64,000 nt of DNA from Conoideocrella luteorostrata. Its lineage: Eukaryota; Ascomycota; Sordariomycetes; Hypocreales; Clavicipitaceae. Where the stretch lies: positions 1 through 64,000 of the forward strand of contig JASWJB010000056.1 in NCBI GenBank assembly GCA_032433595.1. The letters are read 5' to 3'. The translations under genes and the position numbers were made by a program. This document shows positions 48,332 to 58,552 of the stretch, piece after piece; the first letter of the stretch is position 1; each line of letters starts with the position of its first letter. The notes under the pieces are model-generated. The model did no database searches and was not told the DNA's origin. It worked only from the letters and a program-made list of their open reading frames with translations.

Positions 48332-51300
48332 TTCCGTTACCTTGTTACCCCCTTCCCTTCTTCTTGTTACTCATTGCATATTACGGCGTTGGTTGGTCGT
48401 TTGGTATTTTAGTTCGGTTGCTCTTGCTGCATCGGTTGGCGCCGGTCGGGCTGGCTTATCTTCCCTAATACCTCGCATCTTGGTGGGCATGGATGGTTGG
48501 GTGCATGACTGATAATTCTGCTCTTTGAAGCAGTTGCATACATGGCGTTTATGGAGTTTACAGCGTTTCTGAGAAACTCTCTTTAACATTTTCGGTGGCT
48601 CTTGTGTGATTTGCATGGTCTGGTACCGGCTTTGAGGTGTTCTTGCATTTGTCAGATAGCTTACCAATGTCACTCCTTACTAAAAACCAAACTTCTACTT
48701 CTCCTCGTATGTCAAGCTCCGTGTAAGTGGCTTCGCGTCGAAACGGAGTCATAAGGCCCTTCGCCGGGGTTTTTTCCTGGAGACGTAAAGCAGCCCCGGG
48801 AAAAGTAAGTCCGAAATGATTGAACTTGGCTGGTCAAGGGAAAGCCATATTCGCCCCTTCCGGAGAGTATGACAGACAGAGAGTAGCCCATTGTACGTTT
48901 GCTGCGTACCAAGTTCATGGCGCCGGCTGCCATGGCTCGCTGTATTGCATTGTTTTGCTGCAGGTGTGGCCATTGGTGGATGGTGGTTGGTGGGAACAGA
49001 TGATGGTGGTCGTGTGGAGATGATGGTGTGAGTGGGATGACGACCACATGAACGGCAAAAGGCGCCATGAGCGGCGGACGACGGTCCGGGTCGCTTGACA
49101 AAAGAGTGGGAAACTCGAAGGGCCGGCGCCGCTGGCGGAAGGACTAACCTCATGTGCTGAGATGAGCAGAGCAGCAGGCTCTGTCTCTCTCTGGTATTAA
49201 TAGCCACAGTTAAATCATCCGGGGTCCGGCTAGAGTATATATTGCCAATAATACATGTGGTGACTTCCACGTCCGGCCAACCACGCTGATAGCACGGAGG
49301 ATGTGTGTATGTGCAATATTCGAGTGAACGGTCTGCGCAAAAAGGAGACAGGGAGGGGGCTGGAACCAGGTTGTTCTCACAGGGCTGGAATAGAGACATG
49401 CACAACATTTCCAACGGCAGCCTCGGACGGTGCTGTGGCGTAACTGGCTGGGCAGTCACTTTAGCGAACAACCAACGAGTCTGGTTGCTCCGTTTACAAG
49501 ATCCCTCACGTCAGCCAGGACACACAGCAAGCCAAAAAGTGTGTGTGTATTGTAGTTCGTATCGCGCAGCACCTGATGTTGGCTTGGTATTGGCCCAATG
49601 CCCAAGCCTCGCCGCTGCCGTCACCCTGAACAAGCGAATAATGTGGCGAGGACGCGTGAGTGTGAACTTGAATGGAAAAGCAAATGCGCCATCGCCGGAC
49701 GCCGAACCAAAAATGTGGAATCTGGGGAAGTGCGGATGCGTGGATGAGGTTGCTGGTGGTCGGCGGATGGCACCTTGTGACCACTATTGTTCTACACCAT
49801 CTGCACTTTGGTGGTCGTATTTAGAGGGGATCAGTATGGATGGCGCACGCATCAGACTCAACTCGCGGCTTGGGCCAACTTGTGGCTCTGCTTCGGCGTG
49901 CAAGAGGTCTGCGATGTGAGACACCGATAAGGCTTTCCATTGGCTGGTTGGATTGGTCGCTTTAAAATGGTTTACTGTATTGCAGTATTTGCACCGAGCA
50001 CGAAGCATGGATGGACCATTTCCGGTTGGCAACTGGGATTGCGCATTCCGTGGTATTAGTTATCGAGGCGGTCCAAGGGGGCGAGCAAGCGGCCAAGCTC
50101 GAGTGTCTCGTGAATGTTCCGCCCGCATTCCGACATCATGATGGAATCAGGACGGGCCCCGAAGGACGATTGGAAGCGGGCTGGCGGGGAACTATTTGAG
50201 ACCAAGGCGAGTGTGCCGCAACTTAACTAATTCAATCCAAGTAACTACTCGGTGGTTATCAGTGTGCCCGAAGTGAGACATGGCGGGCGGAGCTGAGCCA
50301 CTGCATGGAATGCTGGTTGCTTAAAATAATATGCGCACTGTAGCTTCCATAAATTCAACCCATGATGAGGAATTTGAACTTTACGTACGTCCCGCAGGCA
50401 AGTTGTTCTGGTTGCGCCAGCCTTTGCACCCGCCTGGCCTGGTCTGTATCTAGTCCTGCTGAACTCTTAGCTCAGCCTCTCTTATGCACGGCATGATCGA
50501 TCAAGGGCGTGTTTAGATTTATCCTGGTCGCTTCAATGATTTGGTGAAATCCGCCCCAGCTAACGGCACTGTGAAACCTTGATAGTGCGCCGATAAATTA
50601 AACTTTCACACTTGACATTGGGCGGGATGAAAAACACACAAAACAAAGCAAAAATAGAATAAAATATAAACAGTCGCGTAGAATCGAAATTATCTGGGAA
50701 ACATAGTTGCTGTATTCCTTATATTAATTAATTTGGACTAGGTGGAGAGGACTCCATGCTCATCACATTGAGAATCTTGGCGGACCGACGCAGTGCTGTA
50801 TTGCCCGAGCAGGCTGAATAAATCGGCAAATTTTGTGACAACGCAGCCAGACAAAACTTCCAGCCGCTCCTTCGACCTGAAGGGCATTGCATTGAATAAT
50901 AGGCTTTGAGCTAAAGCGCACCATAGCTGGTCACCGCTGTGTGCGCTGGTTATCCGAGATGGGGACGCCGAGCGGTAACCGTAGCGGTTGCATAACGCGG
51001 CCGGTGGTATCGAAATGAAGACCCTTGTCCGCATATTCATCGCATACTATTGTCTTTCTTGCCGGCCCCTTAGTTATTGCCGGATGGCGACGATGCAGGC
51101 CATGGTAAAGGCAACGGGCGCGAGGGTTGCCCGCCAACAGCCAGGCCTCGAATACGGAGACACTCGTGCGATGATGGAGATGCAAGCAAGCTACGGAGTA
51201 GGCAAGTTGACAAGGACGAGCAGGAGTGTGGGGGCGCACTATGCACCGCCGCCCACCTGCCGTCGGCCGTCACACCAGCAAAGACCAGACGTTTTGCCCT

Positions 51301-52121
51301 TTGTTTTGGTCTGCAGAGTTACATGGCCCGCGCTAACTAGTATTGCGCTAGTGGGCCCATTGGTTACTGCGGCATCCAGATCAATCTCTCCGTAAACCAA
51401 GGCAAAGGCAGAGTAGCTGCTGCACACACCAGCAGATTGCACTGGATTGGTGGTGACACAAGCCCGAAGCTCCAACTAACCAGCTCGATGCCACTGGCCC
51501 GCTGCTATCCTTGGGTGGCCCTGTGCTGTGCGCCGACGTGAGACTCTTTCATGTTTGACAAACACATGAAAAGACCTGCTGTACGAGATTACTATCTTCT
51601 CACATCGACTGTTCCGTTGCATGTCACTTCCCTCGTGCATTCGGCAGGGAAAGGGAGGATTCGCACCATTCCTTTGTTTTCCTCCGCCTCCCGCCCATCG
51701 TTCCCGCCCCGTTCGTGACGTCGCCTGTGGCTGCCGCCTCTCGAGCTCCGCAAGTAAAAAGACGGTACCACAACAAAAGAAGAACACACCTCCTGGCGTC
51801 GAAAAGGCGGACGATAACAACAGGCCATACTCGACAGTGATTGCGGGGTTGATATGCCAAAGGCGGTCGTATACTTATTCCCGCCATCGGCCATATGCAG
51901 CGAGTATGGTTTTAAGTTGAGGTAAGCTCGTCAAGCCGGGTTCAACCTCCTGGTGTTATTGTTGGGAGCTCTGTTACCAAGTCTCGCAAACGCAACATAT
52001 CGCAACCCATGGGCGCATGCGGCACACGGGATGCGACGGACCGCGCACAGCTTGGGCAGCCAGTTGCCCAACTTCAGTTAATCGAGTCTGCGCTAAACTT
52101 TTGCAATCAGGTTGGAACATC
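48332..52121. other. Intergenic region upstream of the DH/PH gene
   Basis: About 3.8 kb. I see no conserved protein or RNA. Open frames at 48749-49471 (minus) and 49305-49919 (plus) lie over one another and have no domain likeness. One TACGGAGTA occurs at 51192. The frame of the following gene is open upstream of its chosen start, to an ATG at 52017. Confidence 0.4.
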
Positions 52122-55100
52122 ATGCCACCATCAATATCTCTTGACGACGACGATGTGTCGCATACGCCCGCCACCCCTTCCAAGACCAGCAGACACAACA
52201 CCAGTGCAACTGCGGAACCAGCGACAAACAATGACTCCAGCCCGGGCGCGCCGAGTCCAGATTCCACCCCTGTTGCTGCGGGAAAGTTGCAGGCCAGGTC
52301 AAACTCCAAAAAAGATGCGCCAACATTATTGACAGACTTTCTCCGTGGTAAACAATCCCCAGCCCGGCTGGCAGCCGAACGAAGACGTCGCCAAAGCATT
52401 GAGGTAGTCAAAGCAGAGCTGCGCCAGGAGATGAGGCAAAGCGCAGTACGGAGGCTTCAGCAGCCAGGCGGCGTAAAGGACAGAGTTCAAAAATGGCAGA
52501 AAGCCCACTCATCGGCTATACTGGACGGAGACCCAGACGATGCGGCTACTGAGCCATCAGATATTGCATTCAAAGGGGAGGATGGGGAGAGTGTAACGGA
52601 GTCAGATCGAGTGCGCATCAAATTTAGACAAAAGAAAAGGACCCCATCAAGGCCAAAGCCACCACTGGAACGTCCAAACGACGAAATTGCCTCCACCGAA
52701 GAGGGCCACGACGAAGCTGACCTTGCACGGCCGTCATCACCCCCTAAGAAGAGGGTAGTAAGTGACGAGCATTGGAGAAAACCGAGGAGACGGAAAAGTC
52801 CGCCAAGAAAGGAGTCGTCGTCCGCAGGCAGACCCCCTATGACCTCCAATGGTCTCCCTAGCGACTTTGTTCATCGATCTGGAGGAAATCCTTTGGTAGC
52901 GAATAAAGTCAAACAGTGGGCTGCCAAAGTTGATGTCTCCGATACTCCCCCGTCTGCCCGGAGTCATCGATCATCCAAATCAATGGATGCAAGCGCTCGA
53001 TACGAGATGGCCAGGAGCGAGGCGGGCGATTCCGCTAGCGACATCACAGCACGTTGGGTTACCAATAAAAAGTCACGACAAGCCAACAGCATCCGTGTCA
53101 CGCCATCAAAACCAGACAAGTTGGAAGATGATGGTATCCGAGTAACTCCAGCCAATTTATTCCCAATAGTTCACGATGACGGAATCAGGGTACGGCCTGT
53201 GAGTGAGATCCCGGAAACTAAGGTTTCTTGGGCGAAAAGCTCGAGGCTCTCTCGGTCACGTAGTCAAACGACATCGGGCTCTGGACGCCCAGGTTCTCCA
53301 TCTGGCGGAAGTCAAGTCACACAAGAACCATCCAAGCTCTCGCAGCAAACAAACAGTCAGGTGCATTCTGTCGATGATAAGACCGACGACAAGGAAGAAC
53401 CGGATTCGGTGTTGAAAACTCCCACCAAAAGCAAAGGCTCTCGGCGACAAAAACCTAGGACCCTGCACTCCGAGCTATCAAAAACCACGGATGAGAGTTC
53501 GCGTCTGGGTGAAGAACAATCCAATCTGAGCAGTGCGTGCAACACTGATTCTGATCTCGCGTCAAGCCTGGCCAACAAATCTGTTGCAGATATTCCGGCG
53601 GACATCCCTTTTGGCCACTCAGCTTTCAGCGAACTTGACCTGACCATAGAAGGGCAGCCGAAGAGTCGTCCAAAACGTGTCAAGGTCGACCGAACCACAA
53701 GTCTAAAGTCGATGCCAAAGGTGTTCAAGAAGGTGGTCGAAGAGGGCAAGAAAATTATTCACGAAATGAACGAGCCGCCGCGGCAGGCAGTCGCAAATAA
53801 CCCACCAAGCATCGAGAAATGGTTGAACAACACTGTGGACCCATTTGTAGACGAAAAGCCAGCTCCTGAACAAGCTTCGCGATCTAAACCGACAACGGAG
53901 GATCGGCCACGAGAAAACCCAGTTCAAACAGTGCAGCCACGTCGGCAGGGCTCTCATGGAACCAAGATATCACAGCCATCTCTCGCAACTACTCTGACCA
54001 GGGAAGAGGAGCACGACAGGGAAGAAAAAGCCGTAGATGATGCCACAATCGCTGCCACACCAGATTCGGTGAAGGAGCCAACAACACCAACGTCAACCGG
54101 GCTGAGGAGGAGCCGCGCGACTAGGAGTAGTTCGTCTCCGTTAAAGCATAGCAATGGCAAGCGGCAAATATTTGGCGTTCTCAAGGAGGCTTTCCAAGGC
54201 GAATCTAGCAGTCATCCAGTTCGACCAAAGAGCTATCAAGGCATGGAACAGCGAAAGCTCTCTCATGCTGAGAATATTCCTCAACCTCTTCACATACGGA
54301 AGTCTATGCCACCTCTTTCGGCTACCGAATCGGTTGACTCTATAGATCGCAGTGGCGATGAGGAGCCATCATCTTTCAAATTGGCCGCCCCGAGACTTCG
54401 ACCTCCTACCAGAGGAAATCATGACTTATCGACGATATTATCGGAGGGAAGCTCAAGCGCAGTTGATTCCGATTTCAGTTCAGATGTGACCCAGTCAACA
54501 CTTACACAATCCACTGTTCTTACGAAGGATAGCGAATCGTCAAAGTCACAAACTAACTACGCTCCTGGCCTGAAAAGAAGGCTCACAAAACATTCAGATC
54601 TGGTGTCCGTGTTGTCGCTCCCCGATAATTCGAATATCCCAAACACTATTAAGAGCAACCGCTCAAGACCTAGTTTGCGAAAAAATAGAAACACTTCTGG
54701 TGATGTGACTGCGCAAGAACTGTTGCGAGAGTTCATCGACGACGAAAATTTGTACCTACGGGAGCTCAAGACCCTAGTGGATGGTGTTGTCCCGGTTTTA
54801 CTCTCTCACGTTGTGAATGGCACAAACGCTACAGAATTGTTTGGTCCCTCTGCTTCAGGCAAGATACCTGACAATGTTTCAAAGTCAGTCGTCAATATGG
54901 GCATTGCACTAGAAAAACTCAAAAGTGCGCACAAGAAAGCGCCGGCAACCGATATTCGCAAGATGGCGAATTGGGCACACGGAGTTGTGCCCATGTACAA
55001 TAGCTACCTTAGTGCCTGGCGACTTGGATTTGACGATGTAGTGGTCAACTTGGCACCCGCCGCAGATGGTTTGGGTGACGAGGATTCGCTCCTGGCTGCC

Positions 55101-57755
55101 CTGCCGAGAAATGAGAAAGGAGACGTTGTTAATGACAACGGAGAGCGTGTGGCTGTCGCCCACCTCCTCAAACGTCCTTTATTTCGCGTGAAGCAGCTTG
55201 CTAAACTAATGAAGTGTGTCGACGGACTGGTTGCTTCAAACGATACTCGCGAGCTTCTCAGAGACTTTGAGAGTCTGCAAGACAAAGCTCGTCGGCGCTT
55301 CAAGGAGGAGACTGCGCGAATTATTGATGAGGATGCGATCAATACCGACATATCAAGATGTCGAGACCTAGGCACCCTGGAATCTTTACCAGCAGTAACA
55401 ATTGACCCCGGCCGGCAAGTTAGCGCCAAAGATGTTTTCTCGCTAAGTTTATCTCACTCCAACAGCCAAAGGCTGGATTGCCAAGTGGAGCTGGTGCACA
55501 GAGACAATCAGAAAGACACCAATGATGAAGGTGACTTGCTGGTGCGAGAGACAGGAGAGAGCTGCCGCTCATATTTGCTGTTTCCCCCTATTTCCATGTC
55601 TAATATATCGGCGCGTACCGGTGACAGCCATTTTGAAATGGTTGTCATGGCTCGAGGTACGAGCCAGGGCAAGGCGTGGCGCGAGTTCTTAACGCTCACA
55701 GCCGATAATGAAGACCAAATTCTTGACTGGCTTGATATTCTCCCATTGCTGCCCGTGCCACCATTGGAAAACGGTCCATCCACACCTCGCAGAGCCGAAG
55801 TGCAAGACCCAACGACGCCAACAACACCGACAAACGGCCGCGAACCTCTCGTCGGATCCCCTATCCAACCTCCAGAGCAATCTTCTCGGTCTCCTATCGC
55901 AAAGGACATTTCTACTTCTACTCCTACAAGTGCATTAAAGAGGACCCTTCCTGTACGCTACCGTCAACGTGCTCCCCCAGCTGATCAAGCAACGACGCCA
56001 GTCTCCTCTTCACCTGAACCGCAGTCGGGCGATTCGGACCAAACGCCCACCAAAGAAAATTATCGCGCATCCTTCACTGACGAGCATAGAGGTCGGCCGC
56101 TCAAGGAGAACATGCGGCCAGATCCTGCGCAACTTCAAAACAAGAAGCATGCTTCCCCCCCGAACACGATGCCATACCGTGAAGATGGCGCCCCTCCGCC
56201 ACCAATCCATCGAACTCTTAGCACCAGCAGCCCAAAGATGGGAGAAGAAATAATCAAATCTGCGCCATCTCTTAAGCCACCCGCAGAATCCCCCAGCAGC
56301 GATCGACTCAAAAGACGAACATCATCCCCATTAAAACATGAATATCTGCCATCCGATCAGTCATCCGCGTCGGAAATATATTCCACAGGAGAATCTGATG
56401 CTGAATCTTCTGACGATGAAATTGAGAGCTTGGACATTCCGGAGACCGAATTGGGAGTCAGCATCAAGAGTGAGGGCCCCGCGACTTCATCTCATAACTC
56501 TCCACGCTTCATGCCCGGATCTGAGTGCAGTTTGACGCCTTCCAATTCAGCCTCCCAGGCTGGTCTTTACGGATACAAGGCTACACCAAATGAGGCGGCT
56601 TCTCGGTTTATGGCACGTATATCCAGATGGTCTGATAAAGGAGCCTGGAAGGATATCACGAGCGACCCATGCGCCATTGCCGTAACGGATGGCCTGATAG
56701 AGGCCTACGCCTTCAGGGCATTATCCAACCCCGACAACTGCGATCCACCTATTCTGGCTCTCGATCTTACCCCACTGGTCCTCATCAGACAAAGCACCGC
56801 TGTAGATTTAGAGATTCGTTCCACCGTTCAGTCTCACTCTAAGCTCTACCAGACTCACAGTGGAGGCAACTTCCGATTCCGCTGTTTTGCCGCTCCAGAC
56901 TGCTACGGTCTGTATATGTCGGTGCACCAGGCGCGACTTAATAATCAGAAATTTATCCAGCTGGAAAATGAAGCCAGGTTTAAAAGCTTCGGTGAGCGAC
57001 AAGGGCCATCCGAAAATGACGGTGACACGAGCAGTCGACGTCGCAGCTGGTTTGGTAGGAAGAACAGCTATCGCAGCTCGGTCCGAGCCCCTTCACAATC
57101 CCATGACGGAGCTAGCACCACACCGTCATCTACACCATCGGCATCAAGCTTCCTCAAGCGATTGACAGTAAATGGTAACTTATCATTCAATATTGCCAGG
57201 TCTTCAGTCGACAGGCAGTCCAGAGCTGGCAGTGGCGGCAACAGTCTTTACACGTCAGGATCATCGTCGGCCAGTGGCACACCTCCCCGTTCTCCGTCAG
57301 TGAGTGTTGAGAATAGTGGTCGCCACCCTGTGAACCTAGGTACTGAAAGCACTCGAATCCGACTCCATTTACTCGTAACGTCCGCCAAATGGGAGGACTA
57401 TGGGAATTGCAGCCTACAAATTAGGCGACCCCCGCCGGGGTGGCACCAAGCACTGCGAGCCAATCATGGTCTGGAAAAGCGTGTTACGGTAACGTCGTTG
57501 CCAAAGAAGGAGACCGAGGACCCCAAGATTGTGCTAGATGCTGTTTTGGGAAGTGGATGCTTCTCGTCCATGGGCAGTCGTGGCATCGTCTGTGGTGTAT
57601 GGGAGGAGGTGAAGAATGGGGACGGCGTGGTGGGCATGGTTCCCGAAAAAGGCGCAACTGGTGGAAACATCAAAAAGTGGTGTTTCCAGTTTGCCAACGC
57701 CGCTGAAGCCAATGGGGTGCTGAGACTTGTACATCAGGAGGTGTTGCGAGCATGA
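52122..57755 (+). CDS. Very large DH/PH (RhoGEF-like) protein
   Basis: A single open frame of about 1,877 codons from ATG 52122; an in-frame ATG at 52017 would add 35 residues, but the AATCAG just before the second ATG may be a splice acceptor or leader. The first 860 residues are Ser/Thr/Pro/Lys-rich and disordered. A DBL-homology domain then follows (about 54700-55350): AQELLREFIDDENLYLRELK, then the late helix HLLKRPLFRVKQLAKLMK, the position where DH domains contact Rho GTPases. A PH-like segment follows (about 55400-55740) with SYLLFPPISMSN and ending in ILDWLDILPLLP. After another Ser/Pro-rich spacer two further structured parts are visible: SRFMARISRWSDKGAWKDIT... LYMSVHQARLNNQKFIQLE (about 56590-56990) and a C-terminal part from RIRLHLLVTSAKWEDYG to the end. 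It probably activates a Rho-type GTPase in polarity or septation; which one is unknown. Confidence 0.85.
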   Translation: MPPSISLDDDDVSHTPATPSKTSRHNTSATAEPATNNDSSPGAPSPDSTPVAAGKLQARSNSKKDAPTLLTDFLRGKQSPARLAAERRRRQSIEVVKAELRQEMRQSAVRRLQQPGGVKDRVQKWQKAHSSAILDGDPDDAATEPSDIAFKGEDGESVTESDRVRIKFRQKKRTPSRPKPPLERPNDEIASTEEGHDEADLARPSSPPKKRVVSDEHWRKPRRRKSPPRKESSSAGRPPMTSNGLPSDFVHRSGGNPLVANKVKQWAAKVDVSDTPPSARSHRSSKSMDASARYEMARSEAGDSASDITARWVTNKKSRQANSIRVTPSKPDKLEDDGIRVTPANLFPIVHDDGIRVRPVSEIPETKVSWAKSSRLSRSRSQTTSGSGRPGSPSGGSQVTQEPSKLSQQTNSQVHSVDDKTDDKEEPDSVLKTPTKSKGSRRQKPRTLHSELSKTTDESSRLGEEQSNLSSACNTDSDLASSLANKSVADIPADIPFGHSAFSELDLTIEGQPKSRPKRVKVDRTTSLKSMPKVFKKVVEEGKKIIHEMNEPPRQAVANNPPSIEKWLNNTVDPFVDEKPAPEQASRSKPTTEDRPRENPVQTVQPRRQGSHGTKISQPSLATTLTREEEHDREEKAVDDATIAATPDSVKEPTTPTSTGLRRSRATRSSSSPLKHSNGKRQIFGVLKEAFQGESSSHPVRPKSYQGMEQRKLSHAENIPQPLHIRKSMPPLSATESVDSIDRSGDEEPSSFKLAAPRLRPPTRGNHDLSTILSEGSSSAVDSDFSSDVTQSTLTQSTVLTKDSESSKSQTNYAPGLKRRLTKHSDLVSVLSLPDNSNIPNTIKSNRSRPSLRKNRNTSGDVTAQELLREFIDDENLYLRELKTLVDGVVPVLLSHVVNGTNATELFGPSASGKIPDNVSKSVVNMGIALEKLKSAHKKAPATDIRKMANWAHGVVPMYNSYLSAWRLGFDDVVVNLAPAADGLGDEDSLLAALPRNEKGDVVNDNGERVAVAHLLKRPLFRVKQLAKLMKCVDGLVASNDTRELLRDFESLQDKARRRFKEETARIIDEDAINTDISRCRDLGTLESLPAVTIDPGRQVSAKDVFSLSLSHSNSQRLDCQVELVHRDNQKDTNDEGDLLVRETGESCRSYLLFPPISMSNISARTGDSHFEMVVMARGTSQGKAWREFLTLTADNEDQILDWLDILPLLPVPPLENGPSTPRRAEVQDPTTPTTPTNGREPLVGSPIQPPEQSSRSPIAKDISTSTPTSALKRTLPVRYRQRAPPADQATTPVSSSPEPQSGDSDQTPTKENYRASFTDEHRGRPLKENMRPDPAQLQNKKHASPPNTMPYREDGAPPPPIHRTLSTSSPKMGEEIIKSAPSLKPPAESPSSDRLKRRTSSPLKHEYLPSDQSSASEIYSTGESDAESSDDEIESLDIPETELGVSIKSEGPATSSHNSPRFMPGSECSLTPSNSASQAGLYGYKATPNEAASRFMARISRWSDKGAWKDITSDPCAIAVTDGLIEAYAFRALSNPDNCDPPILALDLTPLVLIRQSTAVDLEIRSTVQSHSKLYQTHSGGNFRFRCFAAPDCYGLYMSVHQARLNNQKFIQLENEARFKSFGERQGPSENDGDTSSRRRSWFGRKNSYRSSVRAPSQSHDGASTTPSSTPSASSFLKRLTVNGNLSFNIARSSVDRQSRAGSGGNSLYTSGSSSASGTPPRSPSVSVENSGRHPVNLGTESTRIRLHLLVTSAKWEDYGNCSLQIRRPPPGWHQALRANHGLEKRVTVTSLPKKETEDPKIVLDAVLGSGCFSSMGSRGIVCGVWEEVKNGDGVVGMVPEKGATGGNIKKWCFQFANAAEANGVLRLVHQEVLRA

Positions 57756-58391
57756 AATGCCTCGGACGATTGATGATTTATACTTGGTCCAATTTGTTTT
57801 CTTTCATTCCTTCTTCCTTCTTCATTCTGAAATTTTTTTCGAGAGTTCGGATGATTGTCTCGTGTTTAGCTGTTAATTCCCCCCCCATCGCGTTTGTTTT
57901 GAAGATGAGCGTATATATATACTTTTTTTTTTTTTTTTAGTGGACAAGGTTGGAATAGCGGGTGGTTTATGATGTTTTATGGTTTGCTAGAAGGTTCGGA
58001 GCAAACGGTAGCGATTAGGTTATTGATTATTTTCGTTTGTCTTTTTCTCCGTTGTACGGCGTTGCATATAGACAGAGGGGGTTCGTAGTGAAGGGGCTCA
58101 AAGCAGGTTAGGATTGACGTGTATAGAGCGGGTGTTACAGCGAAGATAATACGGATTTTGTTACATATCCTAAAACTGTTTATAAATACGTGCCATTGAG
58201 TTACTCTATATGTGGTAAAAAAAAATGCGGCGGGATGGAAAGGCACGCCTACTGATGCATATAGCTGTGCCCACGAGCTACCTGATTTGTTGTTTTGCGA
58301 CGCCGACAGGATAAAAAAAAGGAACAACTGGCTTGAGCAGAGATGAAGTCCAAGGATAAAAAATTTGGCGGCAGCGCAAAAATAGAAGACA
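57756..58391. other. 3' flank of the DH/PH gene
   Basis: About 640 T-rich bases, including a run of 17 or so T near 57925, likely 3' UTR and spacer before the tRNA. Nothing else recognised. Confidence 0.4.
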
Positions 58392-58552
58392 TGTCCTCAG
58401 CGAGAGTCGAACTCGCGACCTTCGGATTACTCCATTCTGTGAACGGATCATACTGGGTATCTTGGGGGATGTTAGTGCTATGTTTTGGTACCGGACTTCT
58501 AGTGCGGGTATACTGACGAGACCGACGCTTTAACCAACTAAGCCATGAAGAC
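58392..58552 (-). tRNA. tRNA-Thr, anticodon probably CGU, with an 87-nt intron
   Basis: On the minus strand the 5' half (58552-58515) has acceptor strand GTCTTCA, TG, the D arm GCTTAGTTGGTTAAAGC and the start of the anticodon arm TCGGT-CTCGT. The 3' half (58427-58392) has TCCGA, the variable AGGTC, the T arm GCGAG-TTCGACT-CTCGC, and TGAGGAC plus discriminator A. The acceptor strands pair fully (one G-T), as do the D and T stems; the anticodon stem has one T-T mismatch next to the loop. The A box (TGGCTTAGTTGG) and B box (AGTTCGACTC) of RNA polymerase III promoters are present. The intron was placed at the canonical site after nucleotide 37, which leaves C at position 37; shifting it is possible. 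The mature length is 74 nt. Assignment to Thr rests on the CGT triplet in the loop. Confidence 0.85.

Noticed and set aside
48749..49471. 240-codon open frame on the minus strand
   Set aside because: Cys/His/Pro-rich but without a spaced motif; overlaps equally plausible frames on both strands and sits in a promoter region.
49305..49919. 204-codon open frame on the plus strand
   Set aside because: No recognisable motif, and overlaps the previous minus-strand frame.
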